Both the position numbers and the translations under genes were made by a program. Source: Nitrospira sp. (GTDB taxonomy: Bacteria; Nitrospirota; Nitrospiria; Nitrospirales; Nitrospiraceae). Taken from it: a stretch of DNA of 60,649 nucleotides. The notes under the pieces were generated by a model that ran no database searches, was not told the DNA's origin, and was given only the letters and a program-made list of their open reading frames with translations. The stretch covers positions 1 through 60,649 of the forward strand of contig JADYYH010000048.1 of the NCBI GenBank assembly GCA_020853775.1, given 5' to 3'. Of this stretch, positions 36,521-45,162 are shown in pieces (within the stretch, counting starts at the first letter, position 1; every line of letters starts with the position of its first letter).

Positions 36521-37255
36521 CTAAGGTCGGCGAGACATAACAACCTGGTCACTTCCTGGCGGCGGGTACGGAGAAAGCGTTCGTTCACCCAGGACAATCT
36601 GTTGCACCTCGTTCGGCGCGCCTATTCGTTTCAGGATCTTCGCCACCCCCATCACGGCTCCTGATCGCGAAATGAACGACATTGCGGTTAACCCCACAAC
36701 CTCCAGATCAAGCCAAAATGACTGGTTCTCAACGTACAACAATCCCAGACGGCTTTTCCATGGTCTAATCAGTTGATTGTAGTCCAGGTTCGGATCCTTA
36801 CTTTCCGACAGCCGCTCTGCAAGATTTGAAAACATTATAGAAGCCATATCTGTGATACCCGGCTTTACAGAGAGGAGCTTTCGTTCTTCCTCCGTATAGA
36901 GATCCGTCTCTCGCTTCACGTTCGGGCGTGGACCGACGATACTCATGTGTCCGCGTAGCACATTCACAAACTGAGGCAACTCGTCCAGCTTGTGAGCGCG
37001 AACAAGATGCCCAACCGCGGTAATGCGCGGGTCCCGGGCGGTGGTGGTGTCAACAAGGGCCAAACTCTCGTCGGGAACCATCGTTCGTATCTTGAAGAAC
37101 AGGAAGTGCCGACCACCCTTGCCAATACGATGCGAAGCATATAAGGGGGAATGAAAATCTTGCATCCATATCAGAACCATTATTGGAACCAGCACAGGTA
37201 TAGCCAGGCTAAGCACAATGAAGGAGAACACTAAATCAAACATTCGTTTCGCCAT
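36521..37255 (-). CDS. Initiating sugar-1-phosphate transferase (bacterial sugar transferase/PglC-WcaJ type)
   Basis: 244 residues. One N-terminal hydrophobic segment (about 5-28), then the catalytic module: HRIGKGGRHFLFFKIRTM, HKLDELPQFVNVLRG, MSIVGPRPNV and KPGITDMASI. This is the short monotopic phosphoglycosyl transferase form that loads the first sugar-phosphate onto undecaprenyl phosphate and starts repeat-unit synthesis. ATG 37255 has a GAGGGAG ribosome-binding site. 46 bp downstream of the aldo/keto reductase gene. Confidence 0.9.
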   Translation of the reverse strand: MAKRMFDLVFSFIVLSLAIPVLVPIMVLIWMQDFHSPLYASHRIGKGGRHFLFFKIRTMVPDESLALVDTTTARDPRITAVGHLVRAHKLDELPQFVNVLRGHMSIVGPRPNVKRETDLYTEEERKLLSVKPGITDMASIMFSNLAERLSESKDPNLDYNQLIRPWKSRLGLLYVENQSFWLDLEVVGLTAMSFISRSGAVMGVAKILKRIGAPNEVQQIVLGERTLSPYPPPGSDQVVMSRRP

Positions 37256-37301
37256 AGAATCTCCCTCATAATTTGAAGGCACCTGCAGCTCAACCCTGCT
37301 T

Positions 37302-38240
37302 TCATATTGTCATGCGCTCAAGGAACGCCACATCTTCCGGCGTAAGGCTGACTTCGGACGCTCCTGCAATTTCTTCCAACTGTTCACAGGTCTTGATGCC
37401 AACCAGGACTGCGGTAGGCTTCAGGTAATCCAGTACCCAGCGAATTGCCATTTGAGGCAGCGTCATATTTGGATACAGGCCGAGACGTTGCCGCATTGCT
37501 TTAATCAGTCTCAGATTCTGCCGCAACTTGTCCCCATGAAAATTGACATAATCTGGTCTGTTTCGGCGATCGCTTTGTTCCAACTGAAGCTTTTCCCCAT
37601 ACTTCCCAGACAAAATACCCTGGCCAAGACTCCCCCAAGACAAGAACCCGATAGCCCCATTACTGGTCATGGACAGAATCTGGCGTTCGTAATGTCGACA
37701 GACAAGACTATATTCAAAAGAGCAACTGGCTAGTCCCTCCGGCACGGTCGTGACACCCTGTTCGTGGAGGTCCAGGTTTGTAACTCCGTACCATCGAATC
37801 TTGCCCGCCTGTCGCTTTTCTACCAGATACTCGAAGACTTCATCGAGTGGTGTGTTCATATCCCAATAATGAACTTGGTAGAGATCAATGTAGTCAGTCC
37901 GAAGGCGCCTCAGACTCGACTCCAAAGCCTCGTCAAGCCACTTGCGCGAGTTATCGAAGAACGTTTTCCCGTCGCGATCGATTCGCACACCAAATTTTGT
38001 CGCTACAACAACTTCCTTTCGCCTTTTTCCAAGAGCGGCTCCAAGAAGTTTCTCGGAAACCCCCACGCCATAGCAATCTGCTGTATCAAAAAGTGTTACA
38101 CCTCTCTCAACTGCCAGCATCACCGCTCGAGAGGTTTCAGCCTGATCGACTCGGCCCCAAGCGTGGCCACCTAAGGGATCACAACCGAATCCAACGCGAG
38201 AGACTTGCAATGTGGAATTCCCGAGTGTCGTGTAATTCAT
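37302..38240 (-). CDS. Aldo/keto reductase
   Basis: 312 residues. Family marks: FGCDPLGGHAWG, LFDTADCYGVGVSEKLLG (Asp and Tyr of the catalytic tetrad), VVVATKFG (Lys), YIDLYQVHYWD (His), QMAIRWVLDYLKPTAVLVGIKT (NADPH site). It reduces carbonyls with NADPH; in this locus it may act on a keto-sugar. First gene of the AT-richer block and divergent from the duplicated outer-membrane protein gene. Confidence 0.9.
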   Translation of the reverse strand: MNYTTLGNSTLQVSRVGFGCDPLGGHAWGRVDQAETSRAVMLAVERGVTLFDTADCYGVGVSEKLLGAALGKRRKEVVVATKFGVRIDRDGKTFFDNSRKWLDEALESSLRRLRTDYIDLYQVHYWDMNTPLDEVFEYLVEKRQAGKIRWYGVTNLDLHEQGVTTVPEGLASCSFEYSLVCRHYERQILSMTSNGAIGFLSWGSLGQGILSGKYGEKLQLEQSDRRNRPDYVNFHGDKLRQNLRLIKAMRQRLGLYPNMTLPQMAIRWVLDYLKPTAVLVGIKTCEQLEEIAGASEVSLTPEDVAFLERMTI

Positions 38241-38357
38241 GCGGTTACAGATGTCCGAGCATAAGGCCGCTCACGGTTCATTCCCTTAACGCTGTCAGAC
38301 TCCCACTCTTTAGTGGTCAAATCGCCAAGCCCCTGACCTAACGGCCCTTTGTGCCCG

Positions 38358-38387
38358 TTGACGGACGGTAACATCCAACTCTATCAT
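38358..38387 (+). promoter_or_regulatory. Promoter of the tandem-repeat outer-membrane protein
   Basis: TTGACG (38358-38363), 18-bp spacer, TATCAT (38382-38387). Start point near 38394, six bases before the chosen GTG start. Confidence 0.5.
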
Positions 38388-38399
38388 CGGCCCCCACGC

Positions 38400-40673
38400 G
38401 TGAAGCATTTGCTTGCTAACTCTTTCAGCCGCAGTTCTGCCAGAGCAGCCTTGCTCCTCGTTCTGCTCTTGTCGGCATTCTACAGTCCGCTCATGGCGGA
38501 AGAATCCGGCACGTCCAGTGCGTCCCATCCCCTCGATATGCGCTTTTCCACCACCACCTTCCTGCTCAATCTTGAAAAACAGGGGCTGGAAGACAATACC
38601 TTTACCAACGGCTTAGGTCGGGATACCACCCTCATCGGCAATCTGGTGAACGCCTCGATTTACAAACGCCTGCTCCCCACGCTTGAAGCCGAGCTCGGCG
38701 TCTTCGCCAACATGCCCTTCGGGCACGACCACGAAGTCTCACAGGTCCGTCCCATCGTGCGGTTGACCTATCAGCCGAACGATGAGATTACCGGCATCAT
38801 CGGAACGCTACGCGTGCCCCATCAGGATTTTCACAATGCCGTGTTCTACCGGGGCAATCGGTTTCTCCGCCCAATCGAGCAGGGGGCTCAAATGCTAGTG
38901 GATTCTGCCCACTATCGGCAAGACCTGTTCATCAACTGGGAGCAGGCCTTCCGCGGATCGGCCCCCAACCGATACGATGTCGGTTATGCCGGGCAACTGA
39001 AGATCGGCCCCTTGCATCTGAACGGCCAGGCCCATTGGGTGCGCAACGGGCAAGCCCTGTTCAAGCTCGACCGGTCATTCCAGACAGGCGACAACCTCGT
39101 GGTCGCGGCCGGCCCTGAACTGGTGCTGGAACCCTCTCGCTATTTTCCCGCGCTCTCCTGGTGGAATCAGCTCGGAATCCGCTTTACCTACCTGACGAGT
39201 TACAACCAACCAGAGGCCGGCGCTGAGGCCACTCGCGGACGCGGATACGAACTCCACACCTGGCTTGACCTGGCTGGATGGCGCCCCTATGTGTCCTTCT
39301 GGAAAGGCCGGAATTTTCTCAGCCAGCAAGGGGATCCGGAATTTAGGGCGAGCAATTTCCCGGAATTCGGGCTCTCCAAAACGATATGGCTTGGAGACCG
39401 TGCGTCGATTGAATTTGGGGCTCAGGCCCGCCGAATCCGCGCGTTCTATACCGAAGACTCGATCAACTATTTCACTCGCGATACCTTGAAATGGGTCAAC
39501 CAGGAATATCTGGTCTTCAACTGGAACTGGAACACGAACCACGCCGACCTCATCGGCGATGTGTGGGCGTCGATATCTACACCCACCGAAAAGAGCCTGG
39601 ATACGCCTTCGGAACGCCGATTCAGCGCCAAGCTGGACGCCTTGACCTACGTCTATAACGTGGCCTATTCCGGCGTTCGACAGATCAATGGGCTACCGGT
39701 CGCAAACCGAACATTCGCCGGCCAATACCTTGCCCCGCGGCTTCAGTACAAGGTCAATCCACAGCTGACGCTCAACGCCGGCCTCTTCGCCGGTCTGCCG
39801 GTAGCGGATACCCAACGGTTTCATACGGTGCAACCGATCCTTTCCGCCGAATATGAGATGATCCCCGATGTGCGCCTGGTGGCCGGCACCTTGCACCGCA
39901 ACCATCCTTTTGTAGATGCGCTCTTCAACGACGCGATGTTATTCGCCCGTCCAATCGAACAGGGCTTCCAACTCCTGGTGGAACGGGAACACTACCAACA
40001 GGATCTTTTTATCAATTGGAACCAGGTGGAAACGTTTCAGAAAGCGGAACGCTTTGATGTAGGCTATGCGGGGCGGGCATCGGCCGGGCACTTCGCATTC
40101 AACGGCCAAGTCTACTGGTCCCATTCAGGCGGCGCGCAATATTCTGAATCGAGGACCTTTTTCGGGCCGGGCCTGCCTCGCGATCGGCCTGCCGGAAACA
40201 ACTTTCTGACTGCGTTCGGCCCTCAATTCACCTTTCAACCTCGCCAGTACTGGTCACACCTGTCCTGGTTCCGTGAAATCGATGTGATGGCTCTCTACCT
40301 GACCAGCCAGAATGAACCAACACAGAGCGGGGCACCGATCGTCCGCGGCCGTGGCTATCAACTGACGGCCGGCGTCAATCTCGACGGCTGGCGACCCTAT
40401 GTGACGATCTGGCGAGGTGAGCATTTCGTCACGGAACGTGGCGATCCAGCCTACTATGCGGGCGACTTTACTGAATTCGGACTCGTGAGAGATTTTGTGT
40501 TACCCGCAGGCTTCTCTTTGCGCCTTGGCGGATTTGGTCGAACGATTGATCGGCAAATCACCCATACCGAATACGCGCTGTTGAATTGGTCGTGGGACCA
40601 GTCACCCTGGCAAGGGTTCTGTCAGCGCCCGACCTTGTTGCACCGGACCGAGTCTTCCTGTATCCAATTCTGA
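38400..40673 (+). CDS. Outer-membrane protein made of two tandem homologous halves
   Basis: 757 residues from GTG 38400. Signal peptide ending SPLMA. Two similar halves follow (about residues 40-385 and 405-745): each has a strand series with ARPIEQG or LRPIEQG, HYRQDLFINWEQ or HYQQDLFINWNQ, RYDVGYAG or RFDVGYAG, YLTS.NQP or YLTSQNEP, RGRGYEL or RGRGYQL, and GWRPYV.FW or GWRPYVTIW. The alternating hydrophobic pattern and aromatic girdles indicate beta-barrels. Function unknown. The frame opens at a TTG (38349), but the promoter sits inside that part. Plus strand, between the polysaccharide locus and another barrel gene. Confidence 0.75.
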   Translation: MKHLLANSFSRSSARAALLLVLLLSAFYSPLMAEESGTSSASHPLDMRFSTTTFLLNLEKQGLEDNTFTNGLGRDTTLIGNLVNASIYKRLLPTLEAELGVFANMPFGHDHEVSQVRPIVRLTYQPNDEITGIIGTLRVPHQDFHNAVFYRGNRFLRPIEQGAQMLVDSAHYRQDLFINWEQAFRGSAPNRYDVGYAGQLKIGPLHLNGQAHWVRNGQALFKLDRSFQTGDNLVVAAGPELVLEPSRYFPALSWWNQLGIRFTYLTSYNQPEAGAEATRGRGYELHTWLDLAGWRPYVSFWKGRNFLSQQGDPEFRASNFPEFGLSKTIWLGDRASIEFGAQARRIRAFYTEDSINYFTRDTLKWVNQEYLVFNWNWNTNHADLIGDVWASISTPTEKSLDTPSERRFSAKLDALTYVYNVAYSGVRQINGLPVANRTFAGQYLAPRLQYKVNPQLTLNAGLFAGLPVADTQRFHTVQPILSAEYEMIPDVRLVAGTLHRNHPFVDALFNDAMLFARPIEQGFQLLVEREHYQQDLFINWNQVETFQKAERFDVGYAGRASAGHFAFNGQVYWSHSGGAQYSESRTFFGPGLPRDRPAGNNFLTAFGPQFTFQPRQYWSHLSWFREIDVMALYLTSQNEPTQSGAPIVRGRGYQLTAGVNLDGWRPYVTIWRGEHFVTERGDPAYYAGDFTEFGLVRDFVLPAGFSLRLGGFGRTIDRQITHTEYALLNWSWDQSPWQGFCQRPTLLHRTESSCIQF

Positions 40674-40687
40674 GATGCACTTCTCTC

Positions 40688-40716
40688 TTGCCACCTCGCA
40701 GGAAGCTCGTTAGAGT
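40688..40716 (+). promoter_or_regulatory. Promoter of the small outer-membrane protein gene
   Basis: TTGCCA (40688-40693), 17-bp spacer, TAGAGT (40711-40716), about 50 bp before the ATG at 40765. Confidence 0.45.
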
Positions 40717-40764
40717 AGCAACCGAAGTGCCATGTCAACGCTTGTCTCGGCAGGAGGAGGAGTA

Positions 40765-41388
40765 ATGCGCCGTGGGTTCATCGGTCTTCTGTTCATAGTC
40801 CTGCTAGGGGTTCCGGTCGCGACCCGGGCTGAAACGTATATAGGGGCTGGACTCGGGATGAATGCTCCCAGCTTTGACACGACAGACGCAGGAACAGTCT
40901 CCCTCCAGAAGGACCTTTTCTACGGCGGAAAGATCGGCCATTATTTCAACGACCGCGGCTACAATTGGTTTGGCCTTGAGGTTGACGCCTACCGGTCTAC
41001 ACCCGGCATCAAACAACAAACGCTCCCCACCTCCAGCAATCCGCTGCTGTCCGGAAGGATTCCCGGGGCCGACTTACAGGTTCACTCGCTAGCGTTTAAT
41101 GCCTTGGTTCGAGTCACCGGGTATCAGTACAAAGTCGAGCCCTACGCCGGTCTTGGGATCGGCCTCAACGTCGGCAATATTTCCAGCGGTAATTTCAGAC
41201 CGGAAGCGTCCTTTGCCCCAAGCTTTAACGTATTGGCCGGCATCCGGTACTATCTGACAGACTCGATTGCCCCCTTCATTGAATACAAATACAACTTCGC
41301 GCAATTCACATTTAACCGCAGCAACGTCACTGCCGACTATCGAGCGAACCTGTTCATGTTCGGCATCGCCTACCATTTCGGACGGTAA
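40765..41388 (+). CDS. Small outer-membrane beta-barrel protein (OmpA-like fold)
   Basis: 207 residues. Signal peptide (about 1-22, ending TRA). The rest is beta-strands of an eight-stranded barrel type (YIGAGLGMNAPSF, FGLEVDAY, YAGLGIGLNVG, FIEYKYNFAQF) ending LFMFGIAYHFGR, with an aromatic close to the C-terminus. The ATG at 40765 has a strong GGAGGAGGAG ribosome-binding site; the ORF extends to 40732. Function unknown. Confidence 0.82.
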   Translation: MRRGFIGLLFIVLLGVPVATRAETYIGAGLGMNAPSFDTTDAGTVSLQKDLFYGGKIGHYFNDRGYNWFGLEVDAYRSTPGIKQQTLPTSSNPLLSGRIPGADLQVHSLAFNALVRVTGYQYKVEPYAGLGIGLNVGNISSGNFRPEASFAPSFNVLAGIRYYLTDSIAPFIEYKYNFAQFTFNRSNVTADYRANLFMFGIAYHFGR

Positions 41389-41400
41389 CTTCTACCGTAG

Positions 41401-41435
41401 CTCGATCTCTATTCTTGCGAGAGCACATTTTTTTT
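41401..41435 (+). terminator. Possible terminator after the small outer-membrane protein gene
   Basis: CTCG (41401-41404) can pair with CGAG (41418-41421), followed six bases later by eight T residues (41428-41435). The stem is short, so this is a weak call; the T-run in a convergent gap is the main evidence. Confidence 0.3.
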
Positions 41436-41529
41436 GCCCGGGTTCCCGCCGGTCATCGTTCCGCGGCACGCTACTGCCGCACGCGTCACCTCCTCCACGC
41501 CATCAAGTTTGTCACAACGGCCCGATACC

Positions 41530-43227
41530 CTAGCCCTCGCCACGGGACGCGCGGAATTCTTGCCCGACCTTGAGATACGCGAGAATGTCGGACTTCGGGA
41601 TTTTCAAGGTCTGAAATGCATGCCGAATCAGAGTATGCGCCCCCTCGACTTCGGGCAGAATAATTTCCGTCGCGCCAACGTTTCTGAGGTCTTCTGCTTC
41701 CCTAAATCCATGCGCCCGGACGAGAACAGGTATGTTCGCATGCAGCCCGCGCAGCCGTCGAACGGTCAGGGAGGCTTCGTGGATCACCGGGAGCGCCACA
41801 ATCACCAACGCGGCCCGCTGAGCTCCGGCTGCGTGCAGTAATTCGGTTTGCGAAGCATCTCCATACACACACGAGATGCCGCGCCGCCGCAACTGCCGCA
41901 CGATGTCGGGGTCACGCTCGATCACCGTGTAAGGAATCTCAAAATGGTCGAGGGCCAGCCCCACCGTGCTGCCCATGCGACCGAAGCCGCATAACACCAC
42001 GTGTCCCGCTTGTTCATCTTGAACGCCCCCTTGGGCCGGCACGGCAACCCGCCCCATTCGAAAATGCAAGGCCGCGATCCATCTCGGCGCATAACGCACG
42101 AGGGGCGCGTTGAACAGAATGCTCAACAGCGACGCGGCGAGGGTGGCATTATAGACATCCTCGCCCACATGGCCAGCCGTTTTGGCAACCTGCACCAGCA
42201 CAAACGAAAATTCGCCGATCTGCGTGAGCCCGGCGCCCACGAGCAGTGCAGTGCCCCATGCATAGCGGAAGAGCCGAACCACCAGCGCCCAGATGACGAA
42301 TTTCCCGACGACAATCAATCCAAGCATGAGGGCGAGCAACGGGAGATTGCCCCACACCACACGGGGGTCGATCAGGATACCGATGGTCACAAAAAAGAGG
42401 GCAACGAAGGCATCGCGTAAGGACAGGAGCCGGGCGAGCGTTTCATGACCATACTCCGAACCGCTGATAATCAATCCAGCCAGAAACGCCCCGAGGGCGA
42501 GAGATAATCCTGCCATCTGTGTCACGGCCGCCGTCCCGATGCCAAGGGACAGCGAGACCAAGAGAAACAGTTCGGCATTTTGTGTTTTGGCAATCCGCGT
42601 CAACAGTGGCGGAATCGCTTTGGCCGTGAGGTAGGAAAAGGGGACCAGAATCAGGACGGCCAGCCATAACGCCTTTCCAATGGTGGCGAAGCGCCCCGGT
42701 TCCAGCGCGCCCAGCGCCGGAAGCAGCACGGTGAGGACGACGACGGCCAGATCCTCCACCAGCGTGATCCCGATCATGACGCGGCCATGCTTGGCCCGCA
42801 GATCTCCACTGTCCAGCAGTAGCCGCGCCAACACCATCGTACTGGCGACTGACACGACCGACCCGATCACTACGCTTTGAATCATCGTCCATCCCACCAG
42901 ATGGCCGATTCCGACGGACAGGAGAATGGACAGGAAAATGCCGAGCGGTCCTCCTACGAGAGCCACCCAGCGCACGCGTAATAAGTCGTTGAGCGAGAAT
43001 TCGATGCCGATGCTGAACATCAGGAGGATGACGCCGATCTCGGCGAACAATTCGAAACTATGGACGTCCGAAATGGAAGGGCCGGGCGTCAGGGGGCTGA
43101 TCAGAATGCCGCCGAAGACATATCCGAGAATCAACGGTTGACGAAGGAGATAGGCCGAGGTCCCACCCACGACAGCAGCAATAAAGACATACGCAAGATC
43201 TCTGAAGAATATGGGATCAGGGGTCAT
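41530..43227 (-). CDS. Kef-type cation/proton antiporter with RCK_N domain
   Basis: 565 residues. About twelve helices of the CPA2 family (GYVFGGILISPLTPGP, FSIGIEFSLNDL, GSVVSVASTMVLARLL, GLTQIGEFSFVLVQVA), then a C-terminal NAD-binding TrkA_N/RCK domain starting VVLCGFGRMGSTVGLAL with ERDPDIVRQLRRRGI. It exchanges potassium or sodium for protons across the inner membrane, gated by the RCK domain. No glutathione-site features were identified, so KefB/C-like gating is not claimed. Convergent with the plus-strand barrel genes. Confidence 0.92.
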   Translation of the reverse strand: MTPDPIFFRDLAYVFIAAVVGGTSAYLLRQPLILGYVFGGILISPLTPGPSISDVHSFELFAEIGVILLMFSIGIEFSLNDLLRVRWVALVGGPLGIFLSILLSVGIGHLVGWTMIQSVVIGSVVSVASTMVLARLLLDSGDLRAKHGRVMIGITLVEDLAVVVLTVLLPALGALEPGRFATIGKALWLAVLILVPFSYLTAKAIPPLLTRIAKTQNAELFLLVSLSLGIGTAAVTQMAGLSLALGAFLAGLIISGSEYGHETLARLLSLRDAFVALFFVTIGILIDPRVVWGNLPLLALMLGLIVVGKFVIWALVVRLFRYAWGTALLVGAGLTQIGEFSFVLVQVAKTAGHVGEDVYNATLAASLLSILFNAPLVRYAPRWIAALHFRMGRVAVPAQGGVQDEQAGHVVLCGFGRMGSTVGLALDHFEIPYTVIERDPDIVRQLRRRGISCVYGDASQTELLHAAGAQRAALVIVALPVIHEASLTVRRLRGLHANIPVLVRAHGFREAEDLRNVGATEIILPEVEGAHTLIRHAFQTLKIPKSDILAYLKVGQEFRASRGEG

Positions 43228-43745
43228 GGATCCTTTCAGACAAAAACATCGTCCTCTGCAGACGAGCAGGCCTCTGCGAGAAATATTTGCGGCACATCGC
43301 TAACACATCTCATCAAACCGGGGTCGAACGGATCATTCCGAATCGGGTCCCTCGCAGCAAACGAAGGCCTGCGAGTACGTAGTGCGCGTTGAGCATTCCT
43401 GACATGCTCTCACAAGCGGCACGCAGACGCACCAACACAGGCCCTTGCATTACCCTCACTGGGGCATCTGCCACCGAACGGTGGCGACTCGCTGTCCCTA
43501 TTCTAACGATTTCCTGACTGATGGCGTAAGGTTCTGAGTTCCACCGAACACACACTGTTGAATCCTGAGTGTCTCTTGTGACCGTCTCGTCCGCAACTGA
43601 CACAGCAGTGGAGCAGGCGCGTCCTGGCGCATGGGCGTTCAAAGAGGCAACTGGAACCGCGAGCACAACGGGGAATAGGGAAAACAGAGGACGGAATAGA
43701 GTCCGGTCGGCATCACCGAACGCGCTGACAGACCAGCGGAATGGT
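43228..43745. other. 518-bp region without a convincing gene; contains inverted repeats
   Basis: An open frame on the minus strand spans part of this stretch but begins inside the tRNA-Cys gene and lacks a ribosome-binding site, so no gene is called. Two inverted repeats are visible: GAGCATTCCTGACATGCTC (43391-43409) and GCCACCGAACGGTGGC (43470-43485, 7-bp arms around AA). Either may be an operator or part of an RNA structure upstream of the Kef gene. Confidence 0.4.
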
Positions 43746-43821
43746 TGGAGGCGCCGGGCGGGTTCGAACCGCCGCATCGCAGTTTTGCAGACTGCTCCCT
43801 TAGCCACTTGGGTACGGCGCC
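43746..43821 (-). tRNA. tRNA-Cys (anticodon GCA)
   Basis: Cloverleaf on the minus strand: acceptor GGCGCCG/CGGCGCC, anticodon stem GCAGT/ACTGC with loop CTGCAAA (anticodon GCA), T-arm GGTTCGAACCC, discriminator T and an encoded CCA (43746-43748). A near-consensus promoter precedes it. Confidence 0.96.
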
Positions 43822-43830
43822 ACGGATCGG

Positions 43831-43860
43831 ATTATAGAAGGGGGAGCTTCAGGAACTCAA
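43831..43860 (-). promoter_or_regulatory. Promoter of tRNA-Cys
   Basis: TTGAGT (43860-43855), 18-bp spacer, perfect TATAAT (43836-43831); start near 43824, just before the tRNA. Confidence 0.7.
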
Positions 43861-43924
43861 CCGCGAAGAGCAGAGAAACGGAGGAATTTTCAGAGAAAAC
43901 AGACGGTGACCAGCGTAAGACCGA

Positions 43925-45127
43925 CTAGGGCTTGCTCGGAAGCACGGGAATATCGCGGACGATGGTCGACTGTTCATCCGGCGCATGGCCCATCAATTCC
44001 CAGCCTGCTTCCGGCTGTCCGTCCGTCGACGACCCGTTGTGCGTGACACCGGCCGCCTCAGCTTCTTTTTCCTTGGCCAGTTGCTCAACTTCGAAGATGA
44101 GCGTGTCCATGAGCTCGTCCATGGGCACCTTGCGCATCAGCTTTCCCTTCTTGAAGAGAATGCCTTTGCCTTCGCCGCCGGCGATGCCGATATCGGCTTC
44201 CTTGCCCTCGCCGATGCCGTTGACCACGCAACCGAGGACGGACACGTTCAACGGAGTCTTGATATGGCCCAGTTTCTTCTCCAACTCGTTCGCCATACGC
44301 ACCACATCGATTTCGACACGGCCGCAGGTGGGGCAGGCAATGACATTGATGCCGCGATGGCGCAATTCCAGTGACTTCAAGATTTCGAAGCCGACCTTGA
44401 CCTCCTCCACCGGATCGGCGGCGAGCGAGACGCGCAGCGTGTCACCGATGCCTTGCGAGAGCAGCCAGCCGAGGCCGATCGCGGACTTGACCGCACCGGT
44501 CATGGCAGTGCCCGCTTCCGTAATACCGATGTGGAGGGGATAGTTGGACTGGGTCGAGAACAGATAGTAGGCGTCGATCGCGTGATGCACGTCGGACGCT
44601 TTGAGCGACACCTTCATATTGGTGAAGCCTTCGTCTTCGAGCGCATGGACGGCGTTTAAGGCCGATTCGGAGAGGGCTTCAGGGGAAGGCCAGCCATATT
44701 TATCCAGCAGCGGCCGTTCGAGCGAGCCGCCGTTCACCCCTACGCGCAGGGGAATGCCCCGCTCGTTGACGGCCTTGATCACTTCCTGCACTTTCCACCA
44801 GGCCCCGATGTTGCCGGGATTAATACGGACGCAATCCACGACTTCGGCCGCCTTGAGGGCCAGACGATGATCGAAGTGAATGTCGGCAATCAAGGGCACC
44901 GTCATCGCGGCCTTGATCTTCGGCAGCGCATCCGCCGCCGCCTCGTCCGGCACCGCGACACGAATGAGCTCGCAGCCGGCGCTTTCCAACTGCCGGATTT
45001 GCTCGACGGTCGCCTTCACATCACGCGTATCGGTCGAGCACATCGACTGGACCGAAATCGGCGCATCACCGCCGATCTTGACCGATCCCGCCTGAATCTG
45101 CCGCGTTTTTTTCCTGGTGATATGCAT
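43925..45127 (-). CDS. ispG: 4-hydroxy-3-methylbut-2-en-1-yl diphosphate synthase IspG (GcpE)
   Basis: 400 residues. Iron-sulphur ligands in CPTCGR and LGCVVNGIGE, with substrate-site motifs SVQSMCSTDT, RINPGNIG and KASDV. It converts MEcPP to HMBPP in the MEP route to isoprenoids, as a cytoplasmic [4Fe-4S] enzyme. A short charged C-terminal extension (about 30 residues) is unusual but unremarkable. It follows dxs by 35 bp, so the two are co-transcribed. Confidence 0.96.
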   Translation of the reverse strand: MHITRKKTRQIQAGSVKIGGDAPISVQSMCSTDTRDVKATVEQIRQLESAGCELIRVAVPDEAAADALPKIKAAMTVPLIADIHFDHRLALKAAEVVDCVRINPGNIGAWWKVQEVIKAVNERGIPLRVGVNGGSLERPLLDKYGWPSPEALSESALNAVHALEDEGFTNMKVSLKASDVHHAIDAYYLFSTQSNYPLHIGITEAGTAMTGAVKSAIGLGWLLSQGIGDTLRVSLAADPVEEVKVGFEILKSLELRHRGINVIACPTCGRVEIDVVRMANELEKKLGHIKTPLNVSVLGCVVNGIGEGKEADIGIAGGEGKGILFKKGKLMRKVPMDELMDTLIFEVEQLAKEKEAEAAGVTHNGSSTDGQPEAGWELMGHAPDEQSTIVRDIPVLPSKP

Positions 45128-45162
45128 GGGTCTGTCAGCCTGTCGTGTTACGCTCCGGTCTA

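Noticed and set aside
43313-43807. 164-codon open frame on the minus strand overlapping tRNA-Cys
   Set aside because: It begins inside the tRNA gene, has no ribosome-binding site and no recognisable domain; treated as a chance frame.
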